Assembly: GCA_016125255.1 (NCBI GenBank)
Contig: WGMD01000022.1
Span: forward strand, 1 to 64,000
DNA from: Planctomycetota bacterium
GTDB taxonomy: Bacteria > Planctomycetota > Phycisphaerae > Phycisphaerales > Zrk34
Direction: 5' to 3'
Length of the DNA: 64,000 nucleotides
Both the position numbers and the translations under genes were made by a program. Below are positions 46,932 through 56,800 of this stretch, piece after piece. The notes under the pieces are model-generated. The model worked only from the letters and a program-made list of their open reading frames with translations. It had not been told where the DNA came from and did no database searches. Numbering within the stretch: position 1 is the stretch's first letter; every line of letters begins with the position of its first letter.

Positions 46932-49900
46932 ATGCGGAATCTCCCGGAAATCTGCATCCAGCGCCCCGTCTTCGCCACGATGCTCATCATGGCGCTCGTC
47001 GTCATCGGCGTCGCCGCCTTGATGAATCTCGGCGTCGATCGTTTCCCTTCCGTCGACCTGCCGCGTGTTTCCGTCCGCACCAACCTTCCCGGCGGAACGC
47101 CCGAGGAAGTCGAAACCGAAATCACCGAACGCATCGAAGAAGTCGTCAACACCGTCGACGGCATCGACGAGCTTCGCTCCATCACCGGGGCCGGCTCGTC
47201 GATCGTCATCGCCGAGTTCAAACTCGAGCGTGACATTGACTCGGCGGCTCAGGACGTGCGCGATCGCGTCGCCACCGTCCTGCGCAATCTCCCCGACGAC
47301 ACCGACCCGCCGACAATCAGCAAATACGACAACGATTCGCAGCCGGTCCTGATTCTCTCGCTCTCGGGCGATCGCACGACGCGCGAGCTGACCGAACTGG
47401 CGGACAAGATTCTCAAAAGGCAACTGGAGCGTTCCGAAGGCGTAGGCGAAGTGCGCATCGTCGGCGGGCTTGAGCGCACGATGAACATCTGGCTCGACTC
47501 CGACCGCCTCTCGTCCTACAAGATTCCCGTCGCTCAGATTCGCGACGCCATCGCCAATCAGAACGCCAACACCTCCGGCGGCAACGTCACCGGCGATCAG
47601 CAGGAGCAGGTTCTCCGCACCGTCGGCCGACTCCCCGATCAGGAGGCCTTCGACGACCTGATCATCGCCCGGCTCAACGGCGTGCCGGTGCGCCTGCGCG
47701 ATCTGGGTCATGCCGAGGACGGCACCGCCGAGCAGCGCAGCTTGTCGCGCCTCGACGGCAAACCGACCGTGACGCTGGAGATTCAGCGCCAGTCGGGGGC
47801 GAACACCGTGGCGGTGATCGAAGCGGTGAAGGCGAATCTGGAGCGCGTGCGGGGTCAGCTTCCGCCGGATGTGCAGGTCCAGGTCATCCGTGACCAGTCG
47901 CGTTACATCTACGCCGCCCTGCACGAAATCGATTTCCATCTCATCGTCGGCAGCATCCTCGCCTGCATGGTGGTGATGCTCTTCGTCCGCAACTGGCGCG
48001 TGACGCTCATCACCGGCATCGCCATCCCGACCTCGCTCATCGGCACGTTCGGCGTCATGTGGGCGATGGGCTTCACCCTCAACGGCGTCACCATGCTCGC
48101 GCTGGTCCTCATGGTCGGCATCGTCATCGACGACGCCATCGTCGTGCTCGAAAACATCTACCGGTTCATGGAGGAAAAGAAGCTCTCGGCGTTCGAGGCG
48201 GCGCGACAGGGGACCGCCGAGATCGCGCTGGCGGTGCTGGCGACGACGCTGAGTCTGGCGGTGATATTCGTGCCCGTGTCGTTCATGTCGAGCATCAGCG
48301 GGCGCTTCCTCTACCAGTTCGGCATCACCGCGGCGGCGGCCGTGATGATCAGTCTGCTCGTGTCGTTCACGCTGACGCCCTCCATGTGCGCCCGCCTGCT
48401 CAAACCGCCCAAGGCAGAGGACGGTCACGCACATGACTCGCGCACCGGGTTCTATCGATTCATCGACGGGGGGTACATGTGGCTCCTCCGCGGCGCGATG
48501 CGGTTTCGATGGGTCATCGCCCTGCTGGCGATCGCCACCATGCTCGCGGCGATTCCGATCTACGGGCTCGTCCAGCAGGAATACCTGCCCAGCGACGTCG
48601 ACGAGGCGGAGTTCGAAGTCTCCGTCACCGCGCCGGAGGGCACGAGCATCCGCGCCATGGACGACGTCATGAAGCAGATCGAACATGACGTGACCACGAC
48701 GCCCGGCGTCACCATGACGCAGTCGAGCTTCGGCGGCAGCTTCCTGGGCAGCCCCAACACCGGCAGCGTCTACGTCCGCATCGAACCGCATGAAAAGCGG
48801 CTCTTTTCCATCACGCGCCTCATCGAAGACACGCTGCACGGTCACCCCGCCTCGTCGTGGACCGGCACGTACCATCAGCGTGACGTCATGCTTGCCATCC
48901 GAAAGAAACTCAAACGCTATCTGCCGACGATCCGCACGCGCGTGCGCAACTTCGAATCCTTCCGCATCGGCGGCGGCAACTATGACATCGACTTCGTCAT
49001 CCGCGGGCCCGATCTGGACAAGCTCGCCAAATACGCCGAGACGCTCCGCGACGAGTCGGACCAGATCGGCGGGATCACCGACGCCGACACCACGCTCAAA
49101 CTCGACAAACCGGAGCTGCGCGTGCACATCGACCGGGACCGCGCGGCGGACATGGACATCGACGCGCGCGAGTTGGGCACGGCCCTGCGCGTGATGATCG
49201 GCGGGGACAACGAAGTGTCGCGCTTCCGCGATCCCGATGCGGACGAGGATTATGACGTGCGCCTGCGGCTCTCGGAAAGCTATCGCAGGAATCCGGCCAT
49301 TCTCGACTGTCTATATCTGACACGTCCGAGCGGGGCGCCGGTTCAACTTTCGCAGATCGCCAGCATCGAGGAGGGCCGCACGCCGTCGCGCATCGACCGG
49401 CTCGACCGGCAGCGGTCCAACCGCCTGCGTGCGGGCATCGCGCCGGGCTTTGCGCAGGCGGATCGACTCGAAGCGGTGCGCCAGGCGGCGGACAAACTGA
49501 ACATGCCCTCCGCCTACACCTACAGCATCAGTGGCAAGGGACGCGAGCTGGAACGCACGTTCACGCAGTTTTTGTGGGCTTTTCTGCTGTCGGTGATCTT
49601 CATGTACATGATCCTCGCCGCGCAGTATGAGAGCTTTATTCATCCGCTGACGATTCTGCTGTCGCTGCCGCTGTCCGTGCCGTTCGCGCTCTTGTCGATC
49701 TGGGCGACGGGCAGCACGCTCAACCTGTACTCGGCCCTCGGCGTGCTGGTGCTCTTTGGCGTGGTGAAGAAGAACGCCATTCTCCAGGTCGATCACATGA
49801 TCCAGCTCGAAGCGGCGGGCATGGACCGCGCGACGGCGATTCTCGAAGCCAATCGCCATCGGCTGCGTCCGATTCTCATGACGACGCTGACGCTCGTCGC

Positions 49901-50117
49901 CGGCATGACCCCCCTGCTCGTCGGCACCGGCCCCGGCGCGGAAGAGCGCTATACGATCGCCGTCGTCATCGTCGGCGGACAGTCGCTGTCGCTGCTTTTG
50001 ACGCTGCTGGTCACGCCGGTGGCGTATTCGTATTTCGACGACATTCAGCGTGTGTTGAAATTGAAGGGGCGGCGGAGCGACGCCGTCGTGCCGGCAACGC
50101 CGGATGCGCCAATGTGA
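46932..50117 (+). CDS. RND multidrug efflux pump (HAE1/AcrB family)
   Basis: 1061 aa, the full length of the family, with twelve membrane helices and two large periplasmic loops. Proton-relay acids D400 and D401 lie in MVGIVIDDAIVVLEN, and the TM10 lysine is K946 or K947 in GVVKKNAILQVDH. The N-terminal region (RPVFATMLIMALVVIG) and the pore-region repeats are intact. A substrate cannot be read; the HAE1 family exports hydrophobic drugs. Coupled to the TolC-like gene. Confidence 0.96.
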   Translation: MRNLPEICIQRPVFATMLIMALVVIGVAALMNLGVDRFPSVDLPRVSVRTNLPGGTPEEVETEITERIEEVVNTVDGIDELRSITGAGSSIVIAEFKLERDIDSAAQDVRDRVATVLRNLPDDTDPPTISKYDNDSQPVLILSLSGDRTTRELTELADKILKRQLERSEGVGEVRIVGGLERTMNIWLDSDRLSSYKIPVAQIRDAIANQNANTSGGNVTGDQQEQVLRTVGRLPDQEAFDDLIIARLNGVPVRLRDLGHAEDGTAEQRSLSRLDGKPTVTLEIQRQSGANTVAVIEAVKANLERVRGQLPPDVQVQVIRDQSRYIYAALHEIDFHLIVGSILACMVVMLFVRNWRVTLITGIAIPTSLIGTFGVMWAMGFTLNGVTMLALVLMVGIVIDDAIVVLENIYRFMEEKKLSAFEAARQGTAEIALAVLATTLSLAVIFVPVSFMSSISGRFLYQFGITAAAAVMISLLVSFTLTPSMCARLLKPPKAEDGHAHDSRTGFYRFIDGGYMWLLRGAMRFRWVIALLAIATMLAAIPIYGLVQQEYLPSDVDEAEFEVSVTAPEGTSIRAMDDVMKQIEHDVTTTPGVTMTQSSFGGSFLGSPNTGSVYVRIEPHEKRLFSITRLIEDTLHGHPASSWTGTYHQRDVMLAIRKKLKRYLPTIRTRVRNFESFRIGGGNYDIDFVIRGPDLDKLAKYAETLRDESDQIGGITDADTTLKLDKPELRVHIDRDRAADMDIDARELGTALRVMIGGDNEVSRFRDPDADEDYDVRLRLSESYRRNPAILDCLYLTRPSGAPVQLSQIASIEEGRTPSRIDRLDRQRSNRLRAGIAPGFAQADRLEAVRQAADKLNMPSAYTYSISGKGRELERTFTQFLWAFLLSVIFMYMILAAQYESFIHPLTILLSLPLSVPFALLSIWATGSTLNLYSALGVLVLFGVVKKNAILQVDHMIQLEAAGMDRATAILEANRHRLRPILMTTLTLVAGMTPLLVGTGPGAEERYTIAVVIVGGQSLSLLLTLLVTPVAYSYFDDIQRVLKLKGRRSDAVVPATPDAPM

Positions 50118-50495
50118 TGGATGTAGCGATATGGCGATGTGTCGAAAGCACGCCGTGCGCGGCGTCGCGAAACGGGGACGCGGGGATTGACATCACCACA
50201 CCGCCATTTCACGAAATGCGCGCACGGCATGACTGGGGGGAGCTTTGGCGAATCGCAAGGGGATGGACTTGCGATCTTTCGCGGCCCGCTCCCCCCAGCC
50301 ATGGTTCACCCGTGGCCCCCCTCCGGAGCCACCGGACGGTCTTACGCGGCACGCATCGATCCTCGAGGCGAACGAGCAAGGCGCCCGTGACTGTGTGGTC
50401 GTGCGGAACATATGACAGTCGCCGCCGGCGCGGTCACCACAACCATGCCGCAAATTTTTCTGGAGAGTCCCGTTATGTCCGGTTCGCCGCGGCGG
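50118..50495. other. Convergent intergenic region with a long imperfect hairpin
   Basis: 378 bp between two converging genes. A 66-nt structure at 50233-50298 has outer arms CTGGGGGGAGC and GCTCCCCCCAG (11/11), inner arms ATCGCAAG and CTTGCGAT (8/8) around GGGATGGA, and a GGCGA/TTCGC match between them. No T-run follows on either strand. It may be a processed structured RNA, a bidirectional attenuator or a repeat; the rest shows no gene. Confidence 0.5.
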
Positions 50496-52328
50496 TTACC
50501 GACGACGGCGCAGGACGAGCATCGCACCGGTCAGACCCATGAGCAGGCCGCAGCTCGGCTCCGGTGCGGACGTGAGGTTTAATGAGAGGTGCGGCACGTT
50601 GCCCAGCAAGGCGATCCACTGCGCTTCGTCCGCCCAAGTCCACGGCTCGGCTTCATCGCCGATCAGCACGGCGACCGGATTCGTCACGGGGTTGAACGCC
50701 GGCTCGTGGAACGGGCCGCCGACCGAGCCGACGAACGGATTCGTGCGATCGCCGATCACTGCGACCGATACGCCGATCGGCGATTCTCCGCCGCCTCGAT
50801 TGGCGATGACATGACCGAACCCGCCCCATGAACCCGGCAAGTCCGTCGCATCGCCTTCCGTGTCATCGTCGTTGGCATCGACGATGACTGGAATGTCGTG
50901 CGTGGCCCCGGTCACGATCGGCAGCGGCAGGCCGAACCCGCCGCGATCGCCGCCGTCCTCACGAATCCATCGCGGACCGTCATGCCCCCAGTTGCCCTCA
51001 AGATTCTCGAATCGCACCGGGAAGAATCCGTGCAGCGGCAGGTCCGTCGTGAACCCGCCGGCGAAACCGAAGATCGGATGGTAAGCGTCTGTTGCATCAT
51101 CGTCATCGTGCGCCGCCGCCGCGTCGGACGCATCGCCATGCGCGACGATCGCTTCGTGCGACTCGGTGATCGGAGAAGCGTTGGTCTCCTCCGAACGGGC
51201 GCGGTGACGAGCCGCGGGGGCGTGACCACGCTCCGTCTCCTCGCTCGCGGCGGCGATGGTGCGTCCCGGCTCATTGCCCGCCGGCGGATTGACCGCGGAT
51301 GGGTTGGAGCCCGCCGCAATCATCGCCGCGACGTTCGTCGTCGGCGGGGCGACTGTCTCATTCGGCGCGCCGACGTTCGTCAAGACGCCCTCCGCACCGA
51401 ACAGACCGGCATCCGAGCCGAGACTGCGCGGACGTGTGGTCATGTTCGATGGTCCGCGCGTGCCGCTGTAGTACCACGCGGGTACGGCGATGAAGTTCAT
51501 CGCTTCATGATTCGAACGCGCGGCCGCATCGGTGCTTTGCCGGTCCGCCGCGGCGCTCTCGTCCATCGCATCGTCCGAGGGCGAATGCGTCTGCCCATGC
51601 GGCGAAACCAGCACACCGGCCAGCAGCACGACCGCCGCGACCTTGCATGCCGTGCCACCGGGCGTCGAAAGCAGGCCGACCCATTCGGCGACCGCGGTGC
51701 GACGGACGATGCCGGTGAAGACGAGGGCGAGCGTGCCGACGAGGCCGCGTTCGCTGAGCGTCTGTCGGAGCCAGCGCATGGCGCGGGCGCGGCGTTTGGC
51801 GACGGCCTGCTGGCTGATGCCGTGCTCCTTGGCGACCTGGGCCTGCGTGCGGTCGCCGAGGATCGTCTGCTCGATGATCACGCGATCAAGCTGCTCAAGC
51901 TGCGAAAGGCACTGGCGGATCAGTGCATGCATGTCCTGCTGATCGTCGGTCGCATCCTGCGCCCGGTCGGTGCAGGCGACCCCCGCCTCGCGCCGCCGGC
52001 GGGCGCTGTCGGTGCGGATCATCGACACGGCCGTGTTCACCGCGCACCGGTGCAGCCAGCCGCCCAGCCGCCCGTGAATCTCCGCCGCGCCCAGCGAGAG
52101 CTTCAAGAACACTTCCTGCGCCGCATCGAGCGCGTCGGCGTTGTTCTTGAGCCGCTGGTAACAGACGCGATACACCTGCCGTTCGTATCGCAGCACCAGT
52201 TGCTCAAACGCCGCGGCCGAGCGATCGGCGATGTATTCGTGAATCAACTGCTCGTCGCTGCGGAGCGCGAGTGGGTTCCCCGGTCGAACCGGCGCGGCGG
52301 GCGAACAGACATGAGGATCATGGATCAT
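50496..52328 (-). CDS. ECF-like sigma factor fused to a membrane helix and a PEP-CTERM exported domain
   Basis: 610 aa in one open frame. Sigma region 2 is at about 25-115 (AAFEQLVLRYERQVYRVCY, LDAAQEVFLKLSLGAAEIH) and region 4 at about 138-192 (LDRVIIEQTILGDRTQAQVA, ISQQAVAKRRARAMRWLRQ). A membrane helix follows (about 226-242, CKVAAVVLLAGVLV). About 340 residues of Gly, Asp, Thr and Ala-rich sequence come next, ending in a textbook PEP-CTERM: APEPS (P589-E590-P591), a hydrophobic helix and RRRR at the C-terminus. The sigma part should stay cytoplasmic while the C-terminal part is exported. The composition changes after the helix but the frame does not, so it is unlikely to be a frameshift artefact. 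Confidence 0.85.
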   Translation of the reverse strand: MIHDPHVCSPAAPVRPGNPLALRSDEQLIHEYIADRSAAAFEQLVLRYERQVYRVCYQRLKNNADALDAAQEVFLKLSLGAAEIHGRLGGWLHRCAVNTAVSMIRTDSARRRREAGVACTDRAQDATDDQQDMHALIRQCLSQLEQLDRVIIEQTILGDRTQAQVAKEHGISQQAVAKRRARAMRWLRQTLSERGLVGTLALVFTGIVRRTAVAEWVGLLSTPGGTACKVAAVVLLAGVLVSPHGQTHSPSDDAMDESAAADRQSTDAAARSNHEAMNFIAVPAWYYSGTRGPSNMTTRPRSLGSDAGLFGAEGVLTNVGAPNETVAPPTTNVAAMIAAGSNPSAVNPPAGNEPGRTIAAASEETERGHAPAARHRARSEETNASPITESHEAIVAHGDASDAAAAHDDDDATDAYHPIFGFAGGFTTDLPLHGFFPVRFENLEGNWGHDGPRWIREDGGDRGGFGLPLPIVTGATHDIPVIVDANDDDTEGDATDLPGSWGGFGHVIANRGGGESPIGVSVAVIGDRTNPFVGSVGGPFHEPAFNPVTNPVAVLIGDEAEPWTWADEAQWIALLGNVPHLSLNLTSAPEPSCGLLMGLTGAMLVLRRRR

Positions 52329-52444
52329 GGAACATCACACCATCAAGCGGCTGTGCAGTTACAAAAGCGCGGACAGGCGATCCCGTCGCGTTCGCAACCC
52401 ACATGATCACACCTGCGACCGCATCCGTACGATCGCAACCGTGT

Positions 52445-52487
52445 CTGCCGGCCATCCGCTTGCATGGTTCTGATGCAAATCCGGCAG
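52445..52487 (-). promoter_or_regulatory. Leader hairpin upstream of the sigma/PEP-CTERM gene
   Basis: Outer arms CTGCCGG and CCGGCAG and inner arms TTGCAT and ATGCAA form an imperfect stem-loop in the predicted 5' leader, about 120-160 nt upstream of the start codon. Confidence 0.4.
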
Positions 52488-52505
52488 GATGAAGCATCTG
52501 CCGAA

Positions 52506-52534
52506 AATATACACCACCAACCCCCGCGAATCAA
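52506..52534 (-). promoter_or_regulatory. Candidate sigma-70 promoter of the sigma/PEP-CTERM gene
   Basis: On the minus strand TTGATT (52529-52534), a 17-bp spacer and TATATT (52506-52511). It implies a leader of roughly 170 nt before the ATG at 52328. The 324-bp gap here otherwise holds only the leader hairpin and a GGCCCGG/CCGGGCC stem near 52602-52623 after the oxidoreductase gene. Confidence 0.5.
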
Positions 52535-52652
52535 TGAAATTCCCCCATCGCCTAGGTCACGACGCGACCCCTGTCCGTCACATTCCCCGCGCGCGCTCAC
52601 GGCCCGGCGCCTGCACCGGGCCGCGTCGCGGCGGGTTCGGATATCCTCCGCT

Positions 52653-53780
52653 TTAAACCGTTTGTGCAGCCAATGTAAACGCCGGCAGTGGAACGACCTT
52701 CCCGCCCGCCAGGGCCGACTCATGCGCACAGATCCCCACGCATGTCCAGTTCGCCGACTGCACCGCGTTGGGCCACGGATCGCGATCCTCCATCAGCGCC
52801 GACACCATCTCGTTGACGAGATGCGGATGCGATCCGCCGTGCCCCCCGCCCTGAATGAACGACAGGTGCCCCGCGTCCTCGATCGACTGCGTGAACTTGC
52901 GAATCGGCTCCGGCAACAGATGCGCAAAGTCCGGCGTCTGGACGCGCTGAGCAATCTCCGGCTCCGGTTTCTTGGCCGTGTGCAGCACATGCTCCTCGCC
53001 TTCGATCAACGCCCATTCAAAACTCTTCTTCGTCCCGTACACATCAAAGCTCTCGCGGTACTGACGAGCCGTGTCGTACAAAAAGCGCCAGATATGCGCC
53101 GCCACATCCGACCCCGCGATCTTGATGTGACACGACTCGACCGCGAACTTGTTGCCGCTCTTTTGGGCGATGTCCTCGCGCACCGTTCCCGACCCGAAGC
53201 ACGACACATACTCCGCCCGCCCGTCGACCAGTCCCAGCACCGGGCTGACCACATGCGTCGCGTAATGCATCGGAATCATCTTCTCCCAATACGCCGGCCA
53301 ACCGTCCATGTCCTGCGGATGCGACGCCGCCATGTACTGAATCTTCCCCAACTCGCCCTTCTCGTACATCTCCTTGATGAACAGAAACTCGCGGCTGTAC
53401 ACGACCGTCTCCGCCATCATGTACTTGAGCCCCGTCTCCTCGACGAGCTGGCAAATCTGCTCGCATTCCCTGACCGTCGTCGCCATCGGCACCGTGCACA
53501 TCACATGTTTGCCCGCCTTCAACGCCTCCATGCTCATCCATGCATGATCCGGAATCGGCGAGTTGATATGCACGAAGTCCACCGCCTCGTCGGCCAGCAC
53601 GTCCTCGTACTTCGTATACCGCTTGGCGATCCCGAGGTGGTCGCCGACCTTGTTCATCTTCTCGACATTGCGCTGACAGATGGCGTGCACGTGCGCGTTC
53701 GGATGCGCCTGGTAGATCGGAATGAACTCCGCGCCGAATCCGAGTCCGACCATCGCGACGTTGACCTTCGACTTGCTCAT
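52653..53780 (-). CDS. Gfo/Idh/MocA-family oxidoreductase
   Basis: 375 aa. The N-terminal Rossmann domain has VAMVGLGFGAEFIP, with GKHVMCTVPMATTVRECEQ where the family has its EKP-like segment (here TVP, lacking the Lys). The C-terminal alpha/beta domain follows. There is no signal peptide, so it is cytoplasmic. Members oxidise or epimerise sugars and inositols with NAD(P). Its start is 21 bp after the FG-GAP dehydrogenase gene, so it is the third gene of a sugar-oxidation operon. The absence of the usual catalytic Lys suggests altered chemistry. Confidence 0.87.
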   Translation of the reverse strand: MSKSKVNVAMVGLGFGAEFIPIYQAHPNAHVHAICQRNVEKMNKVGDHLGIAKRYTKYEDVLADEAVDFVHINSPIPDHAWMSMEALKAGKHVMCTVPMATTVRECEQICQLVEETGLKYMMAETVVYSREFLFIKEMYEKGELGKIQYMAASHPQDMDGWPAYWEKMIPMHYATHVVSPVLGLVDGRAEYVSCFGSGTVREDIAQKSGNKFAVESCHIKIAGSDVAAHIWRFLYDTARQYRESFDVYGTKKSFEWALIEGEEHVLHTAKKPEPEIAQRVQTPDFAHLLPEPIRKFTQSIEDAGHLSFIQGGGHGGSHPHLVNEMVSALMEDRDPWPNAVQSANWTCVGICAHESALAGGKVVPLPAFTLAAQTV

Positions 53781-53801
53781 GACGATTCCCTCTGGGTGTG
53801 T

Positions 53802-56800
53802 CTATTTGACCGGTTTGAGAAACAGGTAATCGAGTGCGAACATGTAGCGCGGCTCCGCCTCCGCGTTCTTGCCGACCATCTTCACGGTGAGCGTCGCCCC
53901 CGGCGAAAGCTCGTAGGTGCCCAAATCGACCGGCCCGGTCGAGATCACATCCGACCGATCGCCGCGCGGTGCGTTAAATAAATCAATGGCGTTGCCCGCC
54001 GGTTTGCCGTCGATCTGAAGCGACACGATCCCGTAGTCCCGCGCCTTGGTCATCGCCGCGAACACCTGGTATTTGCCGCTCTTTTCGACCGGAATCGCCA
54101 GCGTCAGCGCATCGCCGACCTTCGCGTTGATCCACCAAAGATGCTGCGACCCCGACCATCGATCCGCCGCGAAGCCGCCCATGTCCTGCGGCTTGGCCTG
54201 CCCGCCGCTGACCTTGACGACCTTCATCGACTCCCCTTCGATCGCCCCCGCGACGCGACCCGTCGCCGCATCAATCGTCGGCCCTTCCCCCGGCAAGGGA
54301 ATCTGCCGCGGGCTTCTCAGATACGCTGCCAGATCGCGCACATCCGCATCCTGCATCGTCGCGAGCAAGCCCTCGGGCATCATCGACATCGCCATCGTCT
54401 TGCGGTCCGCGATCTGCGCCTTGTCGACGACGCTCGCCTCCGTCACCGTCTGCACCGTGACGGTCGAATCGTTCTCCTGCCGGATCATCCCGCTGACGAT
54501 GCGCCCGTCCTTGAGCGTCAACACCGAAAGCTGGTAATCGACGCCGACCGTCGCATTCGGATCGAGCACGTTTTCGAGAAGATAGTCCAGGTCCGCGCGG
54601 TTGGAGCCGGTCAGATCGGGGCCGATTTTCCCGCCCGTGCCGTAAAGCGTATGACACACGGCACAGGTGCGCGTGAAGATCGCGCGCCCGTTGCTCGCAT
54701 CCGCCGTCGCCATGTACGTGTCATTGAGCAGCGTCTTCCATTTGGCCATCTGCTGCGTCTTGTCCGCCGACAGATCGCGGATCGCGCCCCACTTGTCGCC
54801 GATGAGCGTATTGAGCGCCGCATCGTCGAACTTGAGCATCTGGCGCACGGCGAACACGGGCACATCCTGCCGCGGGACGACGCCCTTGCCGACCGCCTCC
54901 ATGAGTTTCTTCGCATACGCCGGCCGGGCCGTCAGCGCCGCCACCGCCGCGGTCTTCTCCGGGTCGCTCAGCTTCGCATATCGGTCGAGGATGACATTCG
55001 GCGTGTTCGCGTCCTCCGTCATCGCCAATCCGCGCAGCGCCGCCGCCCGCAGCGGGGGCACATCCATCGCGTACTGATACGCCGCCGTCGCCTCCTTGTC
55101 GTCGCCCTTGATGAGAATGTCCAGCGCCGCCTGCCGCTGATTCATCGGGGCCTTGCCGTCCATCACGACTTTTCGAAGTTCGGGGAACACATGCGGATCG
55201 CCGAAGCGGACCGCGATGAGCCGCAGATTGTCGTGCAGATCGTTGTCCTCGATCGCCATCAGTTTCGCATACACCGGCTCCCAACCATCGGGCATCGTCA
55301 CATGCGCCTTCGTTTCGAGCGTCTGACGCATCGACATGACCATGCGGCGGATCAGCGTGCCGTCCTCCGTCGCCGCGAGTTTCCTGACAAGCACGGCGAG
55401 CCCCGCATCGTCGTCGGCGGCGCGACGCACCGTGAACCACATCACCGGCACCAGCTTGCAGTCATCGATCATCGCCACCGCCCGCGCCGGGTCCGCCCCG
55501 ACCAGCGGCTCAACCCCGTACCACGTCATCAGCGGCACATCCGGGTCCTTGTCATCCTCCGCATGCGTCATCAACCCCGCCGCGATCGCCCAGCGATCAT
55601 CGAGCGGCAATCTCCCCATCGCCGACGCCACATACCGCCGCACGATCGGCGACGGATCGCTCGCCGCCATCTCCGTCATGCGCTTGACCATTGCGGGTGA
55701 GGCCGCGCGATCTTCGAGGGCGAGCTGCGTCGCCCATCCGCGCACGAACGGACTCTCGTCCTCCGTGCACTTGAGCGTCAAAGCATCATCGAGCGCCCCG
55801 ATGTCGTGCAGGGCCCACATCGCACGCAACCGGCGCGTTTCGTCCTTGTTTTCCCGCACGATCTTCACCAGGGCCGGCGCGGCATCCGCTCCGAGCTTGC
55901 CCGCCGCGGCGCGCTCCATCAACAGCCGGCGCGCCGTGCGGACGTACCAGTCGTTCTGATGAAGCTGCATCGCGACCAGTTCCGCATCGCCAAGCTTCGC
56001 CAGGTCGACTTTGACGGGCGCCGGCTTGCCATACGTGATCTTGTAGATGCGCCCGTTCGTGCGATCGTGCGGCTTCTGCTGATGGCACGCGCGCGGGTCG
56101 TACCAGTCGCTGGCGAACACCCCGCCGTCCGGACCGTAGCGCAGATACAGCCCGCGATACCACTTGTCATTGGCGAGCATGAAGTCCGGCCCGTGCGAGA
56201 GCGTGTAGCTCGACCCCTTGGGCTTGAACACATCCATGTTGATCCGGTTGCCGTGGATGTTGTTCATGAAGAGCTTCCCGCGGTACTCCGCCGGGAAGTT
56301 GTCGCCGAGGTACACCATCGCGCCGGCATGCGCGTGACCGCCGCCGGCCTTGTCCATCGCGTCGGTGCCGAAGTCGCGCATCCCGCCGGCGAAGTGGCTG
56401 TGATCGGCGATGGTCTTGATGTCGTCGTAGGTGAAACGATTGTTGTGCTGGCCGGACTGCCGCTGATAGCGCCCGCCCAGCGTCAGGTGATACGCATGCG
56501 GAATCACGCAGGCCGTACTGAAGCATTGCCCATCATCGTCGAAATCCACGCCCCAGGGATTGCTCGTCCCCTCCGCGAACACCTCGAAGCGCTTTTTGAT
56601 GGGGTGATAGCGCCAGATCGCGGCGTTGACAAGCTGGCGCTGATCCGCGGGCGTCCCGGGGGCGCCGACATGCGACTGCGTGAACACGCCCTGACAACCG
56701 TACAGCCACCCGTCGGGGCCCCAGATGAAACTGTTGAGCATCTCGTGCGTGTCCTGATGCTCCCAGCCGTCGAGCAACACCTGCGGCTCCGCATCCGGCT

